From Clostridia bacterium (GTDB taxonomy: Bacteria > Bacillota > DSM-521 > Neomoorellales > Neomoorellaceae): 64,000 nucleotides of DNA. A model generated the notes under the pieces. It ran no database searches. It was given only the letters and a program-made list of their open reading frames with translations, and was not told where the DNA came from. The stretch spans positions 62,001-126,000 of the forward strand of contig JASUSV010000001.1 of the NCBI GenBank assembly GCA_030445865.1, read 5' to 3'. Below are positions 24,678-31,899 of the stretch, piece after piece (positions within the stretch are counted from its first letter, which is position 1; each line of letters begins with the position of its first letter). The position numbers and the translations under genes are program-made.

Positions 24678-25075
24678 TCAGCCGGGTAGTTCAGCAACAA
24701 TCATTTCTCTTGAGAGCAATCCACCCAGGTTTTCAATTAAATTTCCCTTGCGGTCTATAATCAATACTCTGGGCACGCCTTCTTTTAAAATATCTTCATA
24801 ATGCCTTTTTGCGTAACTTCGTAAACTTCATAAAAATAGAAGTTAATTTTGCCTCTAAACTCATCTTTAATTGCCGCCATTACAGGCAGCATGCGTTTAG
24901 AAGTTCACTTTCCAGGCTTATCAGAGTAAGGATCGGCATATAAAAATATAACCGCAGGAGACCCGCCTTGAACATATTACCAATAGGAACCTTGTTCCTT
25001 GATTAAACTCTTATAATTTGGGGTAATAAAAACTAGAAGGAGAGAAAGGAAACCAAAAATAACGCCTGCGGTCGA
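24678..25075 (-). pseudogene. Broken membrane-anchored thioredoxin-like gene
   Basis: The minus strand encodes a hydrophobic anchor (VIFGFLSLLLVFIT), then PAVIFLYADPYSDKPGK, a stop, and TSKRMLPVMAAIKDEFRGK, followed after a frameshift near 24812 by YAKRHYEDILKEGVPRVLII and DRKGNLIENLGGLLSREM. This is a thioredoxin fold. Damage seen: TAA at 24977-24979, TGA at 24905-24907 exactly where the first redox Cys is expected, and the frameshift. The 120 bases behind it down to the terminator hold another open stretch, ending near 24555, that I do not recognise. Confidence 0.75.
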
Positions 25076-25086
25076 CTCCTTAATGC

Positions 25087-26127
25087 TTAGGCATTAACCA
25101 ATTTGGAATGAAAACTGAAATCTGAGGAATTAAAATTGAAAATTACCTGACCTATAAACAATAATACGAGTAAGAAAGGATAAAAAGATTTCATTTTCTT
25201 TTCCATGGATATATTACCAATGCGGGCTCCGACTACCAGCCCTACTCCAGCAGAAGGTATAAATAGACCGATACCTATTGAGGCCACTATCGCTATTAAG
25301 AAGTGGAGGGGTTCAATGCCAAACTTTTGAACTACCGGCAAGAAAACGAGCGTAAAAATAAGCGCTTCTGGCACGCCTTCTAGCAAATAGCCTACAATTA
25401 TTAATGCCAGGTTAGCTCCCAACATAAAGATAAAGGGGCTATTGGAAATAGATAAAAAGAAGCTCATATGGTTTTCAAAAACAAAGCTATTAGCCGACCC
25501 AGCTTTTAGTACATTTATAAGAACATCAGGATCGACCCCTGCTTTTACTCCTAAGGTTAGGCTCTCCGCTAAAACGGTTAGGTTAGCTGAAACAACCAAA
25601 TTATTGATTATCTTCACTATTTTGCCGGTACCCAGACCCCCACAGTAATATATTTCTTTACCCATCGTCTTTAAAATATCTAGACAACGCTCATATACTG
25701 ATCGATCTCCTCCAACCATAATTGTAAGCGTACCCGCAACGGCGGCTTCTCGGGTACGAGTTACAGGTGCATCAAGTATATACGCACCCTTTTCCTTCAC
25801 ATGTTCTGCAAGTTCAAGAACTGTCCCGGCATCAATGGTGCTCATTTCAATAAGTACTGCATCAGGTTGTAATCCCTCAAGAATACCCTCTTTCCCCATA
25901 ACGGCAGCTTCTACATCTTTTGCCGTTGGTAGCATAGTAATTATTACCTCAGACTTGGATGCAACTTCTTTAGCATTTGAACATGCCTTGGCTCCCATAG
26001 CTGTAACTTCTTTTAGGGCTTCAGGGTTTATATCAAAAACAAACGCCGGGTAGCTTGCCCTTATCAGATTTTGACACATTGGGTTACCCATAGCCCCTAA
26101 ACCTATGAAGCCTACTCTTTGTTTCAT
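25087..26127 (-). CDS. Chimera: 3-hydroxyisobutyrate / tartronate-semialdehyde reductase N-terminus fused to DctM permease C-terminus
   Basis: 346 residues from two unrelated families. Residues 1 to about 218 are a beta-hydroxyacid dehydrogenase: Rossmann motif GFIGLGAMGNPM, substrate loop DAPVTRTREAAVAGTL, and the catalytic Lys in GTGKIVKIINN. The C-terminal helical domain (about 75 residues) is missing. From about residue 220 the protein becomes the last 130 residues of a TRAP large permease (FFLSISNSPFIFMLGANLAL, then GIGLFIPSAGVGL), with three to four membrane helices. The simplest origin is a deletion joining two genes in frame. ATG overlaps the activator stop (ATGA). It is probably non-functional. 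Confidence 0.85.
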   Translation of the reverse strand: MKQRVGFIGLGAMGNPMCQNLIRASYPAFVFDINPEALKEVTAMGAKACSNAKEVASKSEVIITMLPTAKDVEAAVMGKEGILEGLQPDAVLIEMSTIDAGTVLELAEHVKEKGAYILDAPVTRTREAAVAGTLTIMVGGDRSVYERCLDILKTMGKEIYYCGGLGTGKIVKIINNLVVSANLTVLAESLTLGVKAGVDPDVLINVLKAGSANSFVFENHMSFFLSISNSPFIFMLGANLALIIVGYLLEGVPEALIFTLVFLPVVQKFGIEPLHFLIAIVASIGIGLFIPSAGVGLVVGARIGNISMEKKMKSFYPFLLVLLFIGQVIFNFNSSDFSFHSKLVNA

Positions 26128-27446
26128 GGAAACTTTCTCCCGCTAGTAAGAATGATATGGTTATTCTTAACAATGCAAGTTCCATGTATATTGCAATAAA
26201 ACTGGGTCAGAGCGTTTTTTAATTCTCGAACGTTACCGGGCCAGGAATGAGCCTGAAGAACTTCTAGAGCCCGGCGAGAAATAGAGATACTGGTATTTCT
26301 TTCCTTATTCAATTTTTGCAGAAAATAATCGACCAGGAGCGGGATGTCAAGAGGCCTATGCCGCAACGGGGGAATATTAATAGGAATTTCATTTAGGCGG
26401 TAGTAAAGATCTTCCCGGAACTGGCCTTCCTGCAACATTTTCTCCAAGTTCTTGTTTGTGGCTGCAATCACCCTCACGTTAACCTTCGTTTCTCTGGTGC
26501 CGCCCAGGTGCCTGATTTTACCTTCCTGTAGGACACGTAATAGCTTGGCTTGTAAAGTAAGGCTCATATCGCCGATCTCATCTAAGAAAAGGGTGCCGCC
26601 GTTGGCTATTTCAAAAAGGCCCATCTTGCCCTTGGCTCTGGCGCCGGTAAAAGCTCCGGGTTCATAGCCGAAAAGTTCGCTTTCCAACAGATCTTCCGGA
26701 ATAGCAGCGCAGTTTACGGCCACAAAGTACTTCTCCCGGCGATAGCTAGCATTGTGTATAGCCTGGGCCAGCATCTCTTTGCCGGTGCCGCTTTCACCGC
26801 AAATTAGCACGCTGCAATCGGTATTGGCCACCCTGCGGGCGCGCTCAAGGACGGCCTGGAATTTTTTGTCCTGGGTAATTATATGGCTAAAAGTGTAGTT
26901 AGCCTCGGCAAATACATCATTTCTGCTATCAAATTGTTTGAGGCTTATACCAGAGCTCTGGCATTTCTCGATCAGGCGTTTTACCCTCTGGATCTCCTGA
27001 GAAACGCTAATAGCCCCAATTATGTTGCCGTCATTACATATGAGGGGCATGACGCTGACGATATATTCCTCATTGCCGAATTTTTTATGGATATCCAGGC
27101 GCGGTTTGCCAGACTTAATGGCCTCTGAAACCAGTTGACCCGTCCGGACCGTCTGAAGCTTGCGCCCAACTATATCCTCCTTAGGTATGCCCCGGATCCT
27201 TGAATAGGAAGAATTTACAAATCGTACAATACAGTGCTCATTTTCAATTACTTGCTGCTTTTTCAGGGCTTCCAATATTTTACTATAACCTATAAGTTCC
27301 TGGATAGGCTTACCGATTACAACCTGGTTATAATCGCAACCGAGAAGGCTTTTAGCGGCTTCGTTCATAAACAACACCTTGCCATGAGCATCAATCTGAA
27401 CGATGCCGAGAACATTCAGCATTTTACTCTTTTGAACTTCATTCAT
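26124..27446 (-). CDS. PAS - AAA+ sigma-54 activator lacking the DNA-binding domain
   Basis: 440 residues. PAS-type sensing region(s) in the first 165 residues ([19 protein letters not shown], then [18 protein letters not shown]), AAA+ domain with [14 protein letters not shown] and LFLDEIGDM. It resembles the activator at 18736 in layout and sequence. The protein ends soon after the AAA+ domain at [11 protein letters not shown], without a Fis helix-turn-helix. The stop overlaps the start of the chimeric gene. It may act without specific DNA binding, or be a casualty of the decay seen around it. ATG start with AGGAGAG upstream. Confidence 0.85.
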   Translation of the reverse strand: MNEVQKSKMLNVLGIVQIDAHGKVLFMNEAAKSLLGCDYNQVVIGKPIQELIGYSKILEALKKQQVIENEHCIVRFVNSSYSRIRGIPKEDIVGRKLQTVRTGQLVSEAIKSGKPRLDIHKKFGNEEYIVSVMPLICNDGNIIGAISVSQEIQRVKRLIEKCQSSGISLKQFDSRNDVFAEANYTFSHIITQDKKFQAVLERARRVANTDCSVLICGESGTGKEMLAQAIHNASYRREKYFVAVNCAAIPEDLLESELFGYEPGAFTGARAKGKMGLFEIANGGTLFLDEIGDMSLTLQAKLLRVLQEGKIRHLGGTRETKVNVRVIAATNKNLEKMLQEGQFREDLYYRLNEIPINIPPLRHRPLDIPLLVDYFLQKLNKERNTSISISRRALEVLQAHSWPGNVRELKNALTQFYCNIHGTCIVKNNHIILTSGRKFP

Positions 27447-27475
27447 GTAGTTTCTCTCCTGGGTGGTTTGGGTCT

Positions 27476-27643
27476 ATATCTTTAAGTTTGAGGCCCGCTT
27501 TCTTTAGGGTTAGGGGGATAGCCTTTACCGGCCCGATGCCCATTATTTTCGGGTCAACGCCGGTTAGGCGTAAGATCTTATGGCGGCCAGGGTTTAAGGC
27601 CTAAAGCTCTAACTTTTTGTTCCGACATGACTACTACGGCAGC
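27476..27643 (-). pseudogene. Thiolase fragment, frameshifted
   Basis: The minus strand reads [20 protein letters not shown], a stop, then after a shift [20 protein letters not shown] and [16 protein letters not shown]. These match the thiolase segment before the catalytic NEAFA motif (alanine-valine rich SEEKA region, then GVDP.IMGIGPV). Roughly 55 of about 390 residues remain. It ends against the ribosome-binding site of the activator gene, which points to a deletion there. Confidence 0.78.
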
Positions 27644-27684
27644 GGATAAGAGGTAAAAATTCTGAGATCTATTAAGGAGAGGAC

Positions 27685-28200
27685 TCACTTACTTGACAAC
27701 TCTTCGCTAAGTTTATAAAGAAATTGAAGCCAGTTCTTGATGCTCATCGCTAAATCAGTATACGTTTTTAGCGCCTGTTCTACCAAGCTGCTGAATTTAT
27801 CCCAGTCAGGTATTGGCGGAGCATAAATATGACGCGCTCTGTGTCTAAAACGTCGGTATTCATCTAAAGTTGCACCCAGTTCGGCTGAAATAACTGCCGG
27901 CCGCACCTCTGGGATATCATAAGCCATACGCTGAAGCAAATCACGGTGCCACTGCTCCCCGCTCGGAATATCCTGGTCGATAGATTTAGCGATGCGCAAA
28001 AAGAGATCTTCAATGGCTGTATAAAAGTTCTCCGCTAAATGGGCCGCCCCATTAATTTCAAGCTCATTTAAGTTTTCGCTCTGAGCTTTCTTCCAAGCTT
28101 TATCCAGGCTCTCAGCAAGGGCTTCGATATTACGCAGACCATGGGCCAGTTCGACGGCCAGCACCTTGAACCCGTTCCCGGTTTTACCCTTAACCGGCAT
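27685..28200 (-). CDS. HEPN-domain RNase toxin (HepT-like)
   Basis: About 171 residues, helical. The HEPN RNase motif Rx4-6H is present in YRRFRHRARHIYAPP near residue 140. HepT-like proteins cleave or are AMPylated RNA-targeting toxins controlled by a paired minimal nucleotidyltransferase. The ATG at 28200 with GGGGAG upstream is preferred; it overlaps the end of the nucleotidyltransferase gene by 11 bases, typical for this pair. It lies at the end of the accessory island. Confidence 0.82.
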   Translation of the reverse strand: MPVKGKTGNGFKVLAVELAHGLRNIEALAESLDKAWKKAQSENLNELEINGAAHLAENFYTAIEDLFLRIAKSIDQDIPSGEQWHRDLLQRMAYDIPEVRPAVISAELGATLDEYRRFRHRARHIYAPPIPDWDKFSSLVEQALKTYTDLAMSIKNWLQFLYKLSEELSSK

Positions 28201-28555
28201 AGAGAATCTCCCCTTCATTATAAATTACCTCTGCTAAGGAAGGGATGATCTCATTGATATCAACTAAATCGAAAGGGAAATCTGTTACCTCCTCTAGACG
28301 TCTCTCTGCCTTTAAAAAAAGGTTGGGAGCCAGTCCCTCCACACCGAGGTCAATATCTGAGCCTTCATCGAAATATTCAGGGCGGAGGAGAGAGCCAAAC
28401 AAGTAGACCCGCCGAGCGCCGAATTCTTTTCCTAAAATACTGGCCATAAATTTGGCCTGCTGGTAAGCCTTTTTAGCCAACATTAAATTATACTCTTTTT
28501 TCTGCCTACCAGCCTTATCCCAGGCGCTGATATATTGATCCCATTCCGCCTGCAT
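28190..28555 (-). CDS. Minimal nucleotidyltransferase antitoxin (MNT / MntA-like)
   Basis: 121 residues from the ATG at 28555, which has AAGGAGG 6 bases upstream. The pol-beta nucleotidyltransferase motif is YLFGSLLRPEYFDEGSDIDL: Gly-Ser, then an Asp-x-Asp pair after the usual spacing. A third acidic residue is at FPFDLVDI. The N-terminal 50 residues are helical and longer than in the smallest MNTs. It should AMPylate and so silence the HEPN partner downstream (type VII system). Confidence 0.84.
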   Translation of the reverse strand: MQAEWDQYISAWDKAGRQKKEYNLMLAKKAYQQAKFMASILGKEFGARRVYLFGSLLRPEYFDEGSDIDLGVEGLAPNLFLKAERRLEEVTDFPFDLVDINEIIPSLAEVIYNEGEILYAG

Positions 28556-28917
28556 GTTTGGCCTCCTTCCATATTTGGTTTGCAAGTAGATAATAACATG
28601 ATAAAAAAGTTGAAACAAGTGACATCCTAACCCATGAATTGGAGGCATCCCGTCGCGGGGTGACAGCTTTTCAGCCGCAGGTTAGCCAGCATTCCCCGGA
28701 TGACCCAGATCATCACCCACTCAATTTTGTTACGAAGTAACCAAAGGAATTGTTCTTGTTTCTAACGATGAGGAAACCAGGCTTACTTTCGTAGAAGATA
28801 CCTGAGCGAGATATTTTGACTTTGAGCCATTATTAAAAGCGTCTCTCCTCGATATGTTAGCCTCGACCTAAAAAGTATAGGGGGCACCGCTTTTTACGGT
28901 CCCCCCTTATAAACGCC
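28556..28917. other. Gene-free stretch with a possible relic and a terminator
   Basis: No intact gene. On the plus strand, 28730-28870 stays open as YEVTKGIVLVSNDEETRLTF, then a TGA, then ARYFDFEPLLKASLLDML; it looks like a short decayed protein that I do not recognise. A terminator closes the stretch at 28880-28905. Confidence 0.35.
28880..28905 (-). terminator. Terminator after the YabE-like genes
   Basis: GGGGG-C-ACCG paired with CGGT-CCCCC around a short loop; on the minus strand it is followed by CTATACTTTTT. It sits just past the end of the gene at 28918. Confidence 0.75.
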
Positions 28918-29925
28918 CTAATCCAGTACATATACCTTGACGCGCTTAACGCCCCAGCGCCAGGCAGCCTCCTCGCTTTCTAAGTAAACGTCGATGCGGT
29001 TCCCCTTGATGGCGCTACCTACATCCTGGGCCACGCCGAAACCGTAGCCTTCGACATACAACCTGCTCCCGAGGGGGACTACCGCCGGGTCTACCGCTAT
29101 AGTGCCTACCTTTGGCCGCGTACCGGTCGCCGTAATCCCATTTGGCTCGTAATAAGCCGTGACTATGGCCCAGAAAGAACGTTCAAAGTGGAAAGTCTGG
29201 CCGCCGCGGGAGGCCGTAGTTAGGATTCCCGCGGCAACAATTTCGGGTACCGGTTCTTTCAGAATTTTCTCCTCAACAAATTCCCGCTTGACTTCCTGCC
29301 CGTCTTCATAAATTACTCGGTAAATTTGGAGCGCCAGGCCTTTACGGCCTTTTTGGATCGTACGGGAAATCCCTTTTTCCAGTTCCGGGTCTTCCCGCCG
29401 CACGACGCGGTAAGGCAATTCCTGTTCCACGGAAACCTCTTTAGTTGTCACTCTAGTTACTTTAATTTCCGTGCCCGCTTCCAGAACCGTATCTAAAGCT
29501 GGTTCCACCCGGTCGTCCGGGCCGACCGCAACACCTGCTACGGCCAGCGCCTCCCTTACCTTGACCGGAAGAACAACCTTAACAGTAATTTCCCGCCCGT
29601 CTACCCGTACAGTCACCGGCACAGCATGGGATACCACTACCTTCATGCCGCTGCGCAAGGGAGTAGCCAGGCTAGGCTCAACCCTATCTTCCGGCTGCAG
29701 GTCTATTGCTTTTTCGGCCAACAGCGCAGCTACATCCCTGGCAAAAGTACTTACTCTGACCTCTCCTTGATTGTCTACCTGCAGCGTTACCTTTTTTAAA
29801 GCAAAGCTGTATACGCCCCAACCCGTCCCGGTTAAAAGCAGAACTACGGCTACCAGGAACCAGAGCCAGAGGCGCCGGCGCCTTTGAGAGTTCTTCTGGC
29901 GCCATGCCGTGATCCAGCCGTCCAT
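28918..29925 (-). CDS. YabE-like protein: DUF348 - G5 - 3D domains
   Basis: 335 residues. A membrane anchor at about 20-42 is followed by two DUF348 units (VTLQVDNQGEVRVSTFARDV; VTVRVDGREITVKVVLPVKV), a G5 domain (EQELPYRVVRREDPELEKG...) and a C-terminal 3D domain with its three Asp (TAYYEPNG, IAVDPAVVPLG, AQDVGSAI). The 3D domain is a lytic transglycosylase-like fold as in MltA, Rpf/Sps proteins and YabE of Bacillus. It acts on peptidoglycan outside the membrane. It is a tandem paralog of the gene at 30005, separated by 79 bases. Confidence 0.88.
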   Translation of the reverse strand: MDGWITAWRQKNSQRRRRLWLWFLVAVVLLLTGTGWGVYSFALKKVTLQVDNQGEVRVSTFARDVAALLAEKAIDLQPEDRVEPSLATPLRSGMKVVVSHAVPVTVRVDGREITVKVVLPVKVREALAVAGVAVGPDDRVEPALDTVLEAGTEIKVTRVTTKEVSVEQELPYRVVRREDPELEKGISRTIQKGRKGLALQIYRVIYEDGQEVKREFVEEKILKEPVPEIVAAGILTTASRGGQTFHFERSFWAIVTAYYEPNGITATGTRPKVGTIAVDPAVVPLGSRLYVEGYGFGVAQDVGSAIKGNRIDVYLESEEAAWRWGVKRVKVYVLD

Positions 29926-30004
29926 GGAACACCTCCCTGTCAGAGTTGGTAAATACTTCGACGACAGGGAAGCATTTTCCTGCTAAGTTGGCTGGAATAA
30001 TTTG

Positions 30005-31045
30005 TTAGATACCTAAAATTTTTACTTTAACCCGTTTCCGTCCCCACTGGATAGCTTCTTCTTCGCTCTCCATAAAAACGTCAATGCGCCGGCCTATAAT
30101 CAGACCGCCTGTATCCTGAGCCTCGGCATAGCCATAACCCTCGACGTAAAGCTTCGTCCCCAGGGGGATCAAGCTGGGATCTACGGCCACTATTCCGCGG
30201 TGAGGATAAATGCCCGTTGCCGTCGGATTTCCGGTATGCGTATAAGCGGTAGCAATTACCTCTAGCACCTGGCCGGCACGGGCGGCCGTTTCCGGCCATT
30301 CGCGCGTACCGTAGGCTATAATTTTGGGCTGGGGCTTGACCTCCACCCAGGTATCTATGAGCTCGCGTTTAACCTCTAGGCCGTTTTCTTTAATAACTTT
30401 GTATTTATAAAACTTGAGGCCTTCCTTGCCCTCCTGCACTACCCGCTCGCTTCCTTCCACCAGGCGGTAATGGGGCCGTTTGATGACGCTAAAAGGCAAC
30501 TTCTCCTCGACCAATTCAATTTCTTCCTGGCGATTTATTACCCGGACATATAAATTTTCCTGGCCGCTGCCCAGGTTTGTCTCGACTTTATCTCCCGGCT
30601 TTAAAGTAATGCCCTGCTGGGCCAAAACCGCACCTACCGTCGGCACCGGAACTTTAACGAACTCCTGGCGGCCGCCTACTTCTACTAAAACAGGGACCGC
30701 CCGGGTAATCATAACGGCCAATCCCGGCCAGATAAGAGCCTCCGGGCCCGGGAAAACCAGGTCCTGGGGCTGGATTCTAATTCCTGCCTCCTTTAGAGCT
30801 TCACCCACGGTCCAATGTCTGGTAACCAGCGTCTTTACTTTACCGTTATCGTTGATCTGCACCTGGCGCTCCGTCCAACCTCCCAGAAAAGCAGACCAGA
30901 TCACGGCCAGTAGGCAAAGCCCGGCGATAACTTTACGCCCCTGCCAAACGGCCAATCTCTTACTTATGGCCTTATACAGAGGTAGCATAGCTTCACTCCT
31001 TAAAGCTACAGGTTTCCAGACATATTTTTGCCAACTCCTTTCCAA
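30005..31045 (-). CDS. yabE: YabE-like protein: DUF348 - G5 - 3D domains
   Basis: 346 residues, same layout as its neighbour: membrane anchor about residues 35-58, DUF348 units (VQINDNGKVKTLVTRHWTVG and VPVLVEVGGRQEFVKVPVPT), G5 (EEKLPFSVIKRPHYRLVEGS), and 3D domain (TAYTHTGNPTATG, VDPSLIPLGTKLYVEGYG, AQDTGGLI). In Bacillus, YabE is a cell wall-binding protein next to rnmV and rsmA and is controlled by antisense RNA; no antisense promoter was identified here. Position behind tatD and metG follows the Bacillus order. Confidence 0.9.
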   Translation of the reverse strand: MERSWQKYVWKPVALRSEAMLPLYKAISKRLAVWQGRKVIAGLCLLAVIWSAFLGGWTERQVQINDNGKVKTLVTRHWTVGEALKEAGIRIQPQDLVFPGPEALIWPGLAVMITRAVPVLVEVGGRQEFVKVPVPTVGAVLAQQGITLKPGDKVETNLGSGQENLYVRVINRQEEIELVEEKLPFSVIKRPHYRLVEGSERVVQEGKEGLKFYKYKVIKENGLEVKRELIDTWVEVKPQPKIIAYGTREWPETAARAGQVLEVIATAYTHTGNPTATGIYPHRGIVAVDPSLIPLGTKLYVEGYGYAEAQDTGGLIIGRRIDVFMESEEEAIQWGRKRVKVKILGI

Positions 31046-31059
31046 CTTAAACCTAAATA

Positions 31060-31085
31060 AAAAACCCGCCGGTGTAGTGGCGGGT
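31060..31085 (-). terminator. Terminator after metG-tatD
   Basis: Stem ACCCGCC / GGCGGGT with an 8-base loop, followed on the minus strand by TTTTTTATTTAGG. Confidence 0.85.
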
Positions 31086-31131
31086 AGACCCCGTTAGACA
31101 TTCTTTTTACGGCCAGAAATACGGGCTCTCG

Positions 31132-31899
31132 TCATAGATTAAATAATTTCCTCGCATTGGCGGCAGTAACTGCAGCTACTTCTTCTACGGACAGCCCGCG
31201 GGCGGTCGCCACCGCTTTGGCTACGTAATATACATAGGCCGGCTCGTTGCGGCGCCCCCGGTAGGGGTCCGGGGTGAGATAGGGGCAATCGGTTTCGATG
31301 AGCAGGCGGTCTAAAGGTAAAAGGCGGGCCAGTTCCAAGGGACGCCTAGCATTTTTAAAGGTAAGCGGCCCGGCCAAGGAAATATAAAGCCCTAGGTCTA
31401 GGCATTTTTTGGCCGTCTCCCAGCTACCGGAAAAACAATGCATCACGCCGCCAGCCGGGCTTAACCTCTCGGTCCGCAGCACCCGCAGGGTATCTTCATG
31501 AGCTTCGCGGTCGTGGATGATAAAAGGTAAACGTAGTTCCCGGGCCAGGTTCAAGTGCCACCGGAAAACTTCTTCCTGTTGCTTCCGGGGCGAGAGGTTG
31601 CGGTAATAATCAAGGCCGGTTTCGCCGATGGCCACTACGCGCCGGTCCATACTCAAACCCTTAAGTACCCTCTCCGCCTCCTCGTCGAAATCGGCGGCAT
31701 CATGAGGGTGGATGGCCACGGTTGCATGGATAAAAGGGTAAGCATGGGCCAGTTCGAGCGCCCGCCGCGAGGATTCCACATCAAAACCCACGTTGATGAC
31801 CGCCGCCACCCCCGCCTCTTTAAACCGCCGTATCACCTCCGGCAAATCCTTATCATAAGCCGGGTCATTTAGGTGAGCATGGGAATCGATTAATTCCAT
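31132..31899 (-). CDS. tatD: TatD-family metal-dependent DNase
   Basis: 255 residues, usual TatD length. Metal ligands are visible as SHAHLND near the start, GETGLDYYR, the His of FIIHDRE, MHCFSGS and the final LLIETDCPYLTPDPYRG. TatD proteins are TIM-barrel 3'-5' exonucleases with roles in DNA repair and fragmentation. Its ATG shares bases with the metG stop codon (TGATG), so translation is coupled, as in many Firmicutes. Confidence 0.93.
   Translation of the reverse strand: MELIDSHAHLNDPAYDKDLPEVIRRFKEAGVAAVINVGFDVESSRRALELAHAYPFIHATVAIHPHDAADFDEEAERVLKGLSMDRRVVAIGETGLDYYRNLSPRKQQEEVFRWHLNLARELRLPFIIHDREAHEDTLRVLRTERLSPAGGVMHCFSGSWETAKKCLDLGLYISLAGPLTFKNARRPLELARLLPLDRLLIETDCPYLTPDPYRGRRNEPAYVYYVAKAVATARGLSVEEVAAVTAANARKLFNL

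Noticed and set aside
24678-25075. Selenoprotein reading of the thioredoxin-like stretch.
   Set aside because: Besides TGA there is a TAA and a frameshift; no convincing SECIS-like hairpin right after the TGA.
29926-31060. c-di-AMP (ydaO) riboswitch before the YabE-like genes, as in some clostridia.
   Set aside because: The upstream gaps are too short and lack the conserved core.
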